DNA of 64,000 nucleotides from Hymenoscyphus infarciens (taxonomy: Eukaryota; Ascomycota; Leotiomycetes; Helotiales; Helotiaceae): assembly GCA_001414345.1 (NCBI GenBank), contig LLCB01000208.1, forward strand, positions 1-64,000. Reading direction: 5' to 3'. Position numbers and translations under genes: made by a program. This document shows positions 45,932 to 57,949 of the stretch, one piece after another. The first letter of the stretch is position 1, and each line of letters starts with the position of its first letter. The notes below the pieces were generated by a model. The model did not search any database. It was not told where the DNA came from and saw only the letters and a program-made list of their open reading frames with translations.

Positions 45932-46716
45932 TTTTGTAAAGTTATCCTCTGTGTTTGTTTGGGGAAGTTCAAATTTGAAGTCATCGGGCAGATGGGCATA
46001 TATATATGTTGGCTGGTTGGCTATTTTTCTAGTGGCCTCCTGGTGGCCCGATTTTCGTCGGTCGTAAACAACCCCGGGAGTTGCAACAACTGGCTGCCAC
46101 TGGCGGGGTTCTTACAAAGCGATCCACTTTCGTACTTGATTACGGTGCATCTCTCATGATTAGCTGGCAGTTGCTTAGAAGTGTCAGAAAGTTGTCAGAA
46201 CAAAATTGATCTGATGGTTGACTGCGGGGTCGAGAGGTTGACCTTCAACTAGTGGTTGACGTACACAAGTGGGTCAACGATGAAACAATCAAACATCACT
46301 TCGAGTTTTGTATTCATCTTTCAATTGACTCTTTTCTCTCCTAGTTGTTGATACAAGGCAATTTCTTCAGTGACCAACTTTCCACCGAGATTTCTAATTT
46401 CTTACACCAATTTAAGCGACATCAAGATTTCTCTTCTCTCTTTGAAACCATCTATTAAAACAGAAGCGTTCTAGCTGAGACGTTATGTTGAATTAATCAA
46501 CCACTGATAACAGCTGCTTTTTTCAGAGGGAAATATCACCCTCTTGACGTCTAATGGAATTGCTTATTTCCATAATTTACTATCAGACTTCATTCATATT
46601 AAACAGATCTTCTTTCTTTGGAAAGGTCACTGTCTAATGTAATTGATTATCAGACTTCTTACTCGGGGGATGCGAAGACTCAACACCTGTACGCGGTGCA
46701 TCCTACGAACCTCTAG

Positions 46717-47154
46717 CAGTCCTACTTCGTCCCCAGGACTGTCTACAGAGCCAAGTTTGAGTCAAAAAACATCGACGTGGCGATACCCCTTTTTACGACC
46801 GTCAGAGTTTTGGGCCTCTCGACCTTCTACGAAGAAGCCACGTCACACACAGCAACATACCAGATATCGGCGAAAAAGACCTACACAGCTTATTTACTCG
46901 ATGGCAGCATCCGCGGACTGCTGAAACGAACCGATCGAGAAAGCCTCCAAAGCCGATTCTACACATTCGCCGACACCAGAGGACTTCCACTCTGGATATG
47001 CCGCGGAATCATATACGACTCTAAGAAGGCGAGGGCTATATACCGACCTGAGATTAGAGGTGATACCCGCGGCAGTCATTCTATATGGTCGGCACACACT
47101 ACATTCGAGTCAAGAGAATTGCTAGAAGGGGTGAAGGACCCCCGGCGACGGTGA
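46717..47154 (+). CDS. unidentified frame inside the retroposed insert
   Basis: An open frame of about 145 codons (first in-frame ATG at 46777 or, reading from the last stop, from SYFVPRTVYRAKFESKNID) with globular-looking composition: VAIPLFTTVRVLGLSTFYEE and SRFYTFADTRGLPLWICRG. It ends RELLEGVKDPRRR. It is followed by about 700 bp of apparent 3' untranslated sequence. I do not recognise the protein, and the N terminus may be missing through 5' truncation. Confidence 0.45.
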   Translation, partial: QSYFVPRTVYRAKFESKNIDVAIPLFTTVRVLGLSTFYEEATSHTATYQISAKKTYTAYLLDGSIRGLLKRTDRESLQSRFYTFADTRGLPLWICRGIIYDSKKARAIYRPEIRGDTRGSHSIWSAHTTFESRELLEGVKDPRRR

Positions 47155-47227
47155 TGGAGTGATTAGGAGGGGCCTGGGCGGCACGAACAGGAGCATAGAC
47201 GCAGAGGGGTTTTTACAACCGGACAAT

Positions 47228-47460
47228 GGACTCTCTACTATTTATATCGGTGGATATTCGAAGTACGCAGTGCTTCGATGAAGCGGCGAGATACCCCCTG
47301 GGAGGTATGGGACCGTGGAGCAGGGAACCGATTCTCTGGTGGTCACAGAGAACCGATTCTCTACTATTCATATTGGTAGATATTCGAAGCGCGTTCGGCA
47401 GCTCTTGGATGAAGCGGCGAAATACCCCTTGGGAGGTATGGGACCGTGGAGTAGAGGGAA
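47228..47460 (+). repeat. imperfect tandem duplication of about 128 bp
   Basis: Two copies, offset by 126-131 bp, share TCTCTACTATT, ATATTCGAAG, GATGAAGCGGCGA and the segment TGGGAGGTATGGGACCGTGG. It lies in the apparent 3' untranslated part of the retroposed insert. Confidence 0.75.
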
Positions 47461-47837
47461 CAGAAGATGGAACTGGGAAACTCAGGTCAGGGATATGTTG
47501 GAGGATGGTTCTATATAAGACAGTGCACCGGAAGACGATTGTTATCAGTCCCATATAGGGGAGAGCCAACTGAGCCCTTTTTATAAGGGCTGTCACAAAG
47601 TACCAAATCGGTCGTCCGCAAGAACGACTGAAAACAACAAATTCGAATCGGAACGGGGGGAATAGAAGGAGATACTGAGCTATTGCTGGGATGTAAAGCC
47701 GGGAGCGTGGAGGTATATATATATGGCGGGCCTGGCAATAGGCACTCTGAGGAGTGTGTAAGCTACTTTTAGATAAAACCCTGTAAATAGTGCGTCTACA
47801 TAGCGCCGGCTTTAGGCAGCTAAAAAGACTATTTGAA

Positions 47838-47873
<36 letters not shown>

Positions 47874-48129
47874 CTTCTTACTCGTTAAACAGGAGTCTCT
47901 ATTAATGAAATAGCACCTGTTTTCGAGTTTTTCGGTTTGCTCGTGGTTTAATGATCAAAGATACGAATTCCAGTCGCAATCACTTAGTCTTCGACCTCCC
48001 TACCCTTCTTCTTTGTCTATTTACAAGATTTGCTAGAAATTTTAGAGAGATGATAACTGGAGGCTCCAATGGTCTTGATATATCAAAAGATGTTCAGCTG
48101 TGTGTAGCCAACAGTAAGCCGCGAGTACA

Positions 48130-48181
48130 GGCAAGCTGTGAGTAAGCTACGAGTAAGCTACGAGTAAGCTGCGAGTAACTC
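48130..48181 (+). repeat. short tandem repeat, unit CGAGTAAGCTA
   Basis: About four tandem 11-bp copies (GAGTAAGCTAC with variants, the last ending GAGTAACT). It shares its word with the dispersed repeats at 10.98-11.31 kb. Confidence 0.8.
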
Positions 48182-48184
48182 CAA

Positions 48185-51057
48185 AGCGCCGTACAACTTA
48201 TTTAACAAACCATGGCACTCAATTTTACCTAATAATACAATCTATCTAGAAAAAACAGCGAATTCAAAGACTGAAAAAGCTACAACAAGCTGCTAAGACA
48301 GAGAAATCTCGTCCAGGAGTTGACAATTTATTATCACAAAGTAATCTCAAGTATCAAACGTCGCTTGTGACTTGGTTCATGATAATCCATCATATTAGCA
48401 GCTCAGTTCTAGTGCATTCATGATTGATTAGGAAAAAATAGATGCGCTCCAGGCTTTTTATATAGACCTTTGCTGGAACAGTACAACTTACGAAGCCAAA
48501 TTTTCGGTTGATACCCTGTATATACTTGTCTTCCTCAGTCGCATTTCTCTACACAACCAAACCTTCCCAAAAACAAATTCATTTCGACGTGGTACTCCTT
48601 CAGAACACCAAACACCCAGTGCCCACTCCCATCCTACCTTATCACATCTTCCGCTAAAAATTTCAGGTCTAAAAATATCCCTCCCTTACACGTGCCTTGC
48701 TTACATCTACATTTCTCTTGGCGTGGAGGTTGATGGTGTGTGTGGGGTACCACGAAGGATCAGAGGATGGGGATGAAACTTAAAACAAGTTGGATGGAGG
48801 CGGAGAACATCTTGAATCCAGAGACTGGATTCATCGCTGATTTTACAAACATCGTGAATTTTGCCCGAAGATATCTCGGTGAGAATGATTATGATTAGAT
48901 TAGGATGGGGATTTGAAGGATTTGGTGAAGCAAGTTTGTAATTCTTCAGGGCACCTGTGGGGGGGTGGTCGTAAATTTTGAAGGGTGAGCAATTGATGGG
49001 AAAAGTATACAAGAAATTTGATCGAGTAGAAGAATGGAGGAAAGAGAAAAATATCGTGAAACAGTAACTGATCAACATCAACAACCTCAATTTCAAGTAC
49101 ACAGTAGTAAAAAAAGAGCCTAGATCCTAGGGATTGATGTTGATAGACAATTTGGAGATGCGAGGGGTAGAGAGAAAAAAAAACAAAAAAAAATTCAGTA
49201 TATACCAGATGACTCGAAAGCCGACGAATCACAAAAACATAAAGTTTCGTACTCCCGTCACACAAACCACAACATAAAACCAAAACTCTGGGTCACACCA
49301 CTGATGTACTGTCCCTACACAGCACCTCTGAAGTTCCGAACAGCAGGAAGAAGCAATATATACCTCAACGAATTCGCCATACACGTGGCCCTTCCCGAAA
49401 GATTCTAGGTCATCATTTCTTCGTTTCGTTTCGACTTGTCTTATCTCATGTGTGTGATGAGCAGGCAGAGGAGTAACGCTACTTTTTCCGGCACTTTGGT
49501 ACATACCTGCATCTCTACCCGCGCGCGCCTCAGGTGAGATGTGAGATGTGAGATGCAGCTAGAAAAAGACCACACCAAAGAATCTGCACGTATGCTGCAG
49601 GCCGATAGGGGAATTAATAGAAAAAAAAGGGAATGTCGTCAGATAGAGAATTCGTTTGGGTATGTCTCGATAGCGAGTGATCATCGCTAGAGTGTAATTA
49701 TTTGGCGTCGGGTGATTTCCAGCAAGCGAGGCCCTGAGAGGAAACATCCGGTCCAACAATTCCCCTCCCTTCGAGTAGAAAATTAAAGAGGCGCCGAGGA
49801 TGCTAAAGGATTCCGAGCCAAGCTCCCCTCAGGGAAAGAGGGTCGCTGAATGGTGGATTCGGGGTAACGGGGAATTTCCATCTGTTCCTCATCTCACACT
49901 TTTTGTCAACAATCAGCACTGTGCGAAGAGCACCCGGAGCAAAAACAAGAGTACTTCGTTGGCAATGCTTACGATTGTCATTATCACCACGTAGACGACC
50001 TAATCTTGTAGATTTAGTCAAGGTACCTGTGTACTTGTTTGAGCCTTCTTGTCTAAATCCCGTTCCTGATCGAACATTCTCTTGGAAGCTCATCAGATCT
50101 TCGTTAGTTGTTAGTGAATCTATTCCTGAGTCGCCAAGGAAAATCACCGACGATCCGCAAATGAAAGGCGCGAACTATCTTGGGCAGTCATCTCATCTTC
50201 AAACATAGAGGCTCGCCCAAAAAGGTCCAGACGGGAAAGAATGCCCAATCGCTGGCCACCCATCACGCCAGAGCTGGACAGCCCTGCCGCAAATCGGGAA
50301 GGCCCGCTGTCAGTGGACTGAATAGGTCGGTCTTGGCAGGCACTGTACCTGAATTTGAGGCGAGAGCGAAAGGGGGGATGGGTATGATGTTTCGAGAGCA
50401 TGCAGAAGCAGGCAGGTCACATTCGGTGCGTCCAGTGGGGATAGACTCTCTCGTCACCACATCGATTTGATAGGACAAACTTCTCGTCTACTAGTTTGTA
50501 CACCTTGCTTGTGCAAGTCAAATGCAGGAACAGGGAAAAAGTAGCGGAAGTAAGCAAGTCTTGACGGGTTTGTCTAGACGCACGTTGGTGAATCTGACCG
50601 CCCGGCCTTCAATTAGGTGCAAGATGAGTGGAGGAGCCATACGCCGGTCAGGCACTCGTACATTGGAAGCGAAAGTGATATAGGATGCTCGCCCCTGCTC
50701 TTCCTTCCGCTCCTCTTCCCTCTTCCCTCCTCATTCATCTTTCGAAGTACTTTTATCTTCATATTCGCTCCTTTTTCTGACTCTGTCAACATTCGCTCCT
50801 TTGCAAGGTCGCGCGGGTACTCAATCATTCACACTCTTTTTTCCCCAAATCCAACAACTCACAGTCTTTTCGACCTCGCTGCCCATTGTCCCACTTCATC
50901 AACTGTCAATTCTTCGCAGTCAAGACAAACACACTCATTCATTGATTGAATACCATTCACACCTGCTAGCAAACTACTCCATATCCAAAAAATTCCAGTA
51001 CTTCGATGAAAGACACGCAAACAACAAATTGTAAAATCTCACAAAACATATTCGAAT
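48185..51057. other. long intergenic region, no supported gene
   Basis: About 2.9 kb without a frame I can support. A short GTGAGAT triplication lies at about 49533-49554. Minus-strand open stretches at 49.8-50.4 kb do not join into a convincing protein. The last 400 bp (50.65-51.05 kb) is pyrimidine-rich and is probably the promoter and 5' UTR of the GH128 gene. Confidence 0.5.
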
Positions 51058-52324
51058 ATGCGCTCCTCAACAGTATCAACCCTCGCCTTTTTGGCCTCGT
51101 CCTTGCTGGTTAAGGATGTTATCGCTAGTCGTTTTGATGTACGCAAGAGACAAAACTATGTCATTCAAGTCCAGGAGGAGGTCGTCGGTAAGCTGCTTAG
51201 CAATACACAACATACTTGTTCTCGAGTACTAAGGAATTCCAGTTTCACGAGGCCCAGATGGTGCACTTACTACTGGCAGGCCAATTGCTGTAAAGACTGT
51301 CACAGTTCCAGCTTCTGCACCCACTCCGGTTGTCGAGACACCTCCTAAAGAGGACCCTCCTGTTGTCGCTTCGAGCTCAGCACCAGTTAAGGTAGTCGAC
51401 ACAAAGCCCAGCTCCCAAGCACCAGCACCAAAGCCATCATCGAGCTCCGTCGTCGCCGAGGCGCCAAAGCCAACAAAAACTGCCCCCAAGGCAGAAGCCG
51501 CCAAACCAACAACTACTCCCGAGGCTGCAAAGCCAACCACAATCGCCCCCAAGCCAACAACCTTGGCGACTTCTGTTGCTCCAGCTCCATCCTCCCATAC
51601 AACTATTCAGACAACGGGCGCAAAGCGTGGTGCCTCTTATAAATATGCCAACCTCGTCAAGGCATTCGGTGGAAGTGTTTCTTGGGCCTACAACTGGGGT
51701 TCAGACTCAGGAGGTAGCCTCCCTTCAGGCATCGAATACGTCCCTATCCTTTGGGGCGACAAGCGAGACAAGACCGATAGCTGGCCTGCCAACGTCGAGA
51801 AAGCACTCGGCTCTGGATCCAAGCACATTTTGGGCTTCAACGAGCCAGATCTAGGAGAACAAGCCTTCATGAGTGTCGATGCTTCCGTTAAAGCATGGAA
51901 GACGTATATCCAACCATATGCTGGTAGAGCCAAGTTGGGTTCCCCAGCCGTCACCAATGGTGATATCAAAGTCGCACCATACATGGGTATCCCATATCTC
52001 AAACAGTTCCTCGACAAATGCAGCGGTTGCACTGTTGATTTCGTTGTCATCCATTGGTATAACAACAACCCTCTCGACTCTGCCGTCCAATATTTCAAGG
52101 ACCACGTCAAGGAGGCCCATGATACCTCTGGAGGAAAGCCAGTCTGGCTCACCGAATTTCAATACCTCGGTGGTGACGAGGCCGCTTTCCTGAAGAAGGT
52201 TATCCCATGGTTGGAGGCTAAGGAGCAATCCTATGTTGAACGATACGCATACTTCATGGCTGCCGAGGGCCAACTCATTAATGGTAATGCACTTTCGGAT
52301 CTTGGGAAAGCTTATGTAGCATAA
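51058..52324 (+). CDS. secreted GH128 endo-beta-1,3-glucanase-like protein, 403 aa
   Basis: Two exons, 51058-51187 and 51243-52324, with a 55-bp intron (GTAAGC...TTCCAG). The start MRSSTVSTLAFLASSLLVKDVIA is a signal peptide, and a KR pair after it may be a Kex2 site. Residues about 45-165 form a Pro/Thr/Ala/Lys-rich, probably O-glycosylated linker (KPTTTPEAAKPTT). The catalytic domain, from about 170, has SVSWAYNWGSDSGGSLPSGI, HILGFNEPD with the acid/base Glu244, and PVWLTEFQYL with the nucleophile Glu348, as in GH128 (Asl1-like). It should cleave beta-1,3-glucan in the fungal wall, for remodelling or in interactions. No GPI signal or carbohydrate-binding module is seen. It stands alone. Confidence 0.93.
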
Positions 52325-53470
52325 GCTGTTGAGGGGGTATGAAGGACTTTAGAACGATTTACGTTTCCATGTACATACTTTGATGACCACTTCTTGAATG
52401 GCGACCGTGGTGTAGGATAACCTAGGGTGGGCATTTTTGGTGTTGTGGTGTAAAATTATCGGAGCGAGAACTTTCTGTTCGTGAACAGGATTTCCTACAC
52501 ATGTTTAGTATCAATGCAGTTGCAATTGATTTACCTTTGGTTTTGATTTTGTTTGACTTTGGTGTGGTGGTTTTTCTTTGCTCCCCTTCGACAGCGGTAT
52601 TGATAGATTACACGGTTGCTCGAAATTTTGAAGAAGAACAAAAGTACCATAAAACTCATTGTCCTAGTCTTTGAGGACACTTGTATTTTGGAGATGATTT
52701 CCGGTTGAGGCGTTCTGGCCAAGAAGGGCCATTCTCTTAGGATCAAACTCATATACTGGCGCCGGGTATGCCCCACGGCTCTGTGGATCGGAAGCGAGGG
52801 AAAGATCCGGTCTGAGCTAAGACGAATCGCACAAACTAGCGATATTGATATTGAGATAGCCTGATATCCTTGTTGAGGTCGTGAAGGGGGAAGTTGGCGG
52901 GGAAAACCCGTCGTAGAGTGTTGAATTCTCCCTCGCGTTTCTCATTTTTGGATGCGCAAATATCGTTGGGTGATTGCGGTCCCAGTGGTCGATTGCTCGG
53001 AATTCTGACGGATTCGTGGCTGGTTTGACGTTAATTGTAGTTAGTTCCCGACTTATTTCTGCTAGGAAACCTGGGATGTTCGTCGTGGTGTTGTAGTTTT
53101 AGTAGAAAGGAAAAGAGGGGCAGAGGGGCAGATTTTCAATGACAGCCATCAAAACTTTAGGCCTTGAATGCAAGGCGCCAAGCGAGGCTACGGTATAAAA
53201 ATCCCAGTCAATAACGGAGCACAAGAGCAGGAGGGTACTTCAAAATAATATCGCACACAAACCCCTCGAGGCGCAGTTCAAGCCAACTCCTCTGCAAACA
53301 CCAACACAATATCACTTCCTCTTGATGAGACAACATATATCAGAGTCGACAACGACCCTTTGATGCTTCGCAGAAGCCCCCCACAACACCACGCGACCCG
53401 CGTCAACTGCTGAGTGTTCGTCTCTTTGACTCACCAAACCACTTTCAACCGCACAAACACGCTACCCAAC
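52325..53470. other. intergenic, no gene seen
   Basis: A 1.15-kb gap: the 3' end of the GH128 gene and the SPT2 promoter and 5' UTR, the latter rich in CAC/ACC from 53.2 kb. No repeats of note. Confidence 0.5.
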
Positions 53471-54598
53471 ATGCCGGTACGCACATTTTATACAGCGATT
53501 TCGAAATCGCATACTTACAAATGCTAGATCGGTGACCTTCTTGCCTCAATTACTGGGGAGCCGAGGCCCACGCAGGCAAATGCCTCTCGCCCTTTGTCTC
53601 AACCCACCAAACGCAAACCCTCCGATGCCGAAACCTTACGTCGTCCAGCAGATAAGCTACAACGAACCAACTCCTCCAACTCAAACCCCGCGGCGAGACC
53701 AAATACCTCGAGACCAGTAGGACAAAGCACAAGACCTGGCGCAGTAGATACTTCGATGTCGCGAATGAGGTTGGATACCGACAAACGAACCCCCATCTCT
53801 TCAACTTCTAGCCCAATCACATCTTCGACCCCGCGGAATGGCCAACCTCCAACTCCTTCATCGGCCATCGACCCGCGACGACCACCTCCGAAGAAGGGCT
53901 CATATGCGGAAATTATGGCACGGGGTAAGATGGCACAGGCTACAATGGGTCAGGTCGGCGCAATAAAGCACAAGCGTATTGAAAAACAACCCAGTAAGCG
54001 CGAGCGAGAAGGGATGAAGGCACAAAAGTCCGCAAATCTATCGAAGAACATCGGTCCAAATGGTAAATTTCGCAATACACCGGGTGCGGCTGCTATCAAC
54101 GGTAAAGGACAGACCCCCGAAGGACGAAATGGATCGAAGTTGGCTGCGGGAGGAAAGGGCAAGGCAGCTCCTGCAGTACCTGAAAAGAAGGTCAAGAAAG
54201 CTGCGCTGGCAACAACAGGTTATGCAGGAACGGCACGTCCAAAGCCAGGTGCGAAGCCAGGATCCAAACCAACCTTTGGATCTTCGTCTCGAGAACGTGA
54301 ACGCGATCGTTATGGCCGCAGACCGCCTGCCTTGGGCTCTCGAGAAGACCGATACGAAAGTTATGATGATGAAGAGGATGATATGGAGGAAGATGATCAA
54401 CCTGATTACGAGTCCGACGTATCCTCTGACATGGAAGCCGCTGCCTTTGAAGTGGACGAGGAAGAAGCAATGGCGGCAAAGATCGCGAGAAAGGAGGACC
54501 AGCTTGCTCTGGAAGAGGAGAATCGGCTGAAGCGTGAGAAGCTCGAGAAGAAGAAGAAACTGATGGCAATGGCAAAGAAGGCGGGAAAGAAACGTTAA
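53471..54598 (+). CDS. SPT2: SPT2 chromatin protein, 358 aa
   Basis: Exon 1 encodes only Met-Pro (53471-53476). A 51-bp intron (GTACGC...TGCTAG) joins it to exon 2 (53528-54598), which starts IGDLLASITGEPRPTQAN. The protein is basic and disordered, with Ser/Thr/Pro-rich stretches, a KKGSYAEIMARGKMAQ motif near residue 140, and an acidic run (YDDEEDDMEEDDQPDYES). The SPT2 C-terminal box is present: SDMEAAAFEVDEEEAMAAKIARKEDQLALEEEN, followed by the Lys-rich helix. SPT2 is a histone H3-H4 chaperone-like factor that maintains chromatin during transcription. The start is supported by the conserved MPIGDLLASITG after splicing; the first in-frame Met of exon 2 would lose it. Confidence 0.92.
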
Positions 54599-55408
54599 GA
54601 TTTATCTTCCTTCGTCGACTTTCCGTCAAGTTCACCTACAATCTACGTTGCTTTTCCGGGATTACGGAATTATCTAGTGTGGGCATGGGCGGATTACTTG
54701 CTCAACTATACACTTGATCGCGTGGGGAAAGGGGGGGGGGTGGAGAGGCAAATCTCATACATCACCTTGTCAATATGTGTTTTTAGCGATAAGGAGTTTA
54801 GGTCTGATTTTACACTCATAGGAGGAGCATTTGAAGGCGTCAACCTGGTAGACTCGGAGGACCCAAATACCCCCTTTCTTTGGGACGAGAGGCTCGGTGC
54901 CCAACTGGATACATATATCAAGTCTGTAATCAGGGTTTTCTTTCATCTTTCTCCGTCTTCTAGCAGTGTTCTTTTTTCCCATACATAGCATAGAGCAGAA
55001 ACTGAATCAATTCAATAAGTAGTTAATATGAAAAACCTAGCGACCGACTATTTTGTTCGTCACGCTTGTGTTAAGGCGGGGTTAGCAAAAGCAGCTAGCT
55101 TTGGTTCCAAAATCTTGTTTTAGGCCATCCTATTAAGAAATAACCTACTCTAGCCTGCTAAAATTTCCAAATACACGCTGCTTATGCACTCGACCTCCTC
55201 TCTGCGCTCGCTTATATTAGGAAGTTGGTTGATCGCTCCTTCCCTAAACTCGCCTGTGCTGTGGGAAATTGATCAGCCTACTTGCTCTAAAGTAGTATGA
55301 ATCCAAGAAGCTCGTTTTGAGGTGCTAGTGTCTAAGCTATTCTTGAGTAAAAATCTATAAATTGGGTACTGCAATGTGAAATGGCGTGCTGGTAACGATT
55401 AGCTCCAC
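54599..55408. other. intergenic, no gene seen
   Basis: About 800 bp after SPT2, with a short G run at 54729-54738. No repeat or supported frame. Confidence 0.45.
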
Positions 55409-56165
55409 TTAGGTAAGTTTGCTGTCAAACTTGCTGTTGACCTTTTGTACAGTTTCCTTGACGGTGATCTTATTACGCTGTAAAGACCCTATATAACCGC
55501 CAATAAGTGGCCATGCAGGTTTTTTCATAGTCGGGGCTTGGGGACGACGTTTTCGAGTTCGTGGAATAGGCGGTTTCAATTCCACCTGAGCTGGTATCTT
55601 TGTTTCAAAATTGTGTACACTAGATGACAACGAGGTGGAAGGTTTAATGTCTTCTAAACCATAATTTGTGCTCATATCCATTTCAAAAGGAAAAAATGAT
55701 GGTGCTTGCCAACCATCAAGGCTTGAGTTGATACTGCAATGGTCGTTAATTACGAAAGCCAGGTTTTCAAGGTACCAACAACAAGGCTTCTTACTGATGT
55801 TCAATTGAGTCGAATTCGGAATCAAAGTCTACTGGGCAGGCATCGTGAGAAGTCTTTGCTGTTTAGTCAACGCTGAAGTTATTATCGATGTAAGAATTGA
55901 AGAATTGATTGGCAAGACGGCATCGTACGAGTTGTCACCCATTAAACCAAAATCATTCGAGTCATAATTGAAAGTGATGTTTTATGAGAAATCATGGGTA
56001 GCAAAAGAGATGTTAAAATCCTCAGTTATATCGTAATTGACCTACGTATTCAAAACGAGGTTTTCACCCTAATCCCCAGCCATGGGGTCTCCATTCTGAG
56101 TGACTGGCTCTTTATTTGGTTGAAAGCATTCAATAACTTCTAGCAAGTTATCAACGTACTTTGAA
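55409..56165 (-). pseudogene. nonsense-riddled gene, possible Clr5-domain remnant
   Basis: One minus-strand frame of about 250 codons stays protein-like through four stops (TAG, TAG, TAA, TAG between 55830 and 56080). Each is explained by C to T change of CAG or CAA, the RIP signature. The last 138 codons are open. The tail (KRRPQAPTMKKPAWPLIGGY...VKETVQKVNSKF) loosely resembles a Clr5 domain of fungal DNA-binding proteins. Acidic, Asn-rich text upstream would fit a regulator. The true start is not found. Confidence 0.5.
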
Positions 56166-56779
56166 TGCGTTAGAAATTTGACAATGGAGTAAAACTGTGC
56201 TAGAAATGAGGGAAGAGTGCTTTTTTAACTATTTCAAGCCCGGCGACTGCCCTCCACCAATAGGAAAAAAGTACGACTTTCTAGGTGTGTTACACAGATC
56301 ACTTGACCAAGGAGCAATGATTGGCTGTGTATTCTAAATTCCCCGAGGTACCTGACTTTACCCCATTCAGAACCCAAAAGCAGAAAGAAGCAACATAAAG
56401 AATTCCTCCTTATTTAAGCGAATCCGACCGAGCCTTCTCAAGCAAGGACTCTAAATTCAACAAACAATTCGCAAAATAATTTCCACAAAATTAAATTCAC
56501 AGTAATCCAAACTTCGTTCCTCCATCCAAAATTTCAACTCTCGCGTCACTGGTGCTCTCGAAAATCGGAACTTCATTGTTTGTAGGTATTGATGTAGAAG
56601 ATACAGGTTTCCCCACATTTGATGCCGAAGAAGTTTGAACCAGAGTCTTTGGAACTTCGAGATTAGACGGAGTATTATTGATAACAGTTCCCCTTTTGAG
56701 TCTAGAGAGTTCCTGAGACTGTGACCACACCTCCAGGTATTTCCACTTATCTTCTATTTGTTAGAATGGTTGCTCCTTC

Positions 56780-57949
56780 AAACTTACTGGGTTTTGTTAA
56801 ACTCGAGAATCCGAACTCCAGTTCCGAGCCTCTCATGGGGGTATATCGCTGGGGCAAATTACGGCAAATTCGAATGTTTACTGGCAGGTACCAAAACTGA
56901 CTTTAGAGGGCCGCACAAACCACAAGGAAGTCGAACATTAGGGGATTACGACAACAGCAGATTTACATCTTCGATTCTCACCTTCAAGATGTACGAGGAG
57001 TTTTCCAGTCGGTTTATGGTAGATCTCAAATCCACCACAAACACTCTTTACGATCCTACAAACACTTCAACTTCGACTACGAGTACTAGATTCATGTGGC
57101 AACCAATATCACTTGCTATTGACTCCATGGTTCCCCAGTTGTATCTGCCCAAAGAAAGATGTGAGCGTTTTGAAAACGCATTCGGTATGGTATACCTTGG
57201 TAGCAAACAGTAAATCATACATTGTCAATGCGACAGCACAATCATTGATGCAAAAAGTTTACTCTCGCTAGCCCTCAAAGAAGTACTTTGAACATGACTT
57301 TTCCACATTTCGTTTTCAACGCTACAGCACCCCTTCTCCCAGGTTTCTCCCAATTCCACTCAAGAGAGCGATGAACGATACACAATATACTCTGGATCGT
57401 ACTTTTCTGCAGGAAGCGTACGTGATCCAAGAGTATCCATACGAATATAGATCTTGCTGACAGGCAAAACATAGGTAGATGATTGCGGACTACTAATGAT
57501 CAATATTTACAATAGCACCATGCACATAGCCCTCTACCCTAGAACAAGACATCAAATCAATCATCCCATCCTCAACTGCAAATTCCCCACCTCTTGGGGC
57601 CGACGTTACTACGAAATCTTCCAAGTGCCATGTTTTAATTCCAGCAACTCTCATTCCCATATTGTCTACACTTCTACTCACCCTTCTCTACTACATTCGA
57701 CACCACGGGAAGAGATCCAAAGAGCACTTGAGTGACTCTGCGACGTCCCCAATTTCCAAACCCAAACAATCCGCAAAATTCAGAAAAGCAGAAGTAGATA
57801 CCACCATCACTGGATTTATAGAAATAGAGGGTACAGAATCCCGGGCTGAAATTGAGGGTAGGAAAGTACAAGGTGTGGCACAGAATGAACTTGATAGCGA
57901 GGAGGCACATGAGATGCCGCCTGAAGGAATGGAAGTGGGGCTAGAGTAA
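56780..57949 (+). pseudogene. pepsin-like (A1) membrane aspartic protease, decayed
   Basis: The frame from about 56830 (PSLSWGYIAGANYGKF, GDYDNSRFTSSILTF) through SLAIDSMVPQLYLPKERCERFENAFGMVY follows the C-terminal lobe of fungal A1 aspartic protease-like proteins; the second catalytic Asp lies at LAIDS. The frame then breaks with several stops and shifts (57.2-57.5 kb). Remnants follow of a hydrophobic stretch (STLLLTLLYYIRHHGKRSK) and an acidic cytoplasmic tail (EIEGTESRAEIEGRK, EEAHEMPPEGMEV), typical of the membrane-anchored members. The N-terminal lobe is missing. It is almost certainly non-functional. Confidence 0.6.

Larger units (their letters stand above)
46666..47870 (+). mobile_element. 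poly(A)-tailed retroposed sequence with 14-bp target duplication
   Basis: A 1205-bp insertion flanked by direct copies of AGACTTCTTACTCG at 46652-46665 and 47871-47884 (13 bp if the first A is counted as tail). The insert ends in an uninterrupted A tract (47841-47870). Target duplication plus 3' A tail is the mark of target-primed reverse transcription by a LINE-type machinery. The insert is much less AT-rich than degraded repeats nearby, so it is probably young. No reverse transcriptase motif is visible, so it is not an obvious LINE. It could be a SINE-like element, a processed cellular RNA or a captured viral RNA. Confidence 0.85.

Noticed and set aside
48707..49504. Minus-strand frames in the 48-49.5 kb gap
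   Set aside because: Hydrophobic, low-complexity translations of AT-rich DNA; no signal of selection.
49803..50401. Two overlapping minus-strand open stretches that read as protein-like text
   Set aside because: They are in different frames with no convincing splice sites, no start context and no recognised motif; a single-base repair would be needed. Not supported as a gene.
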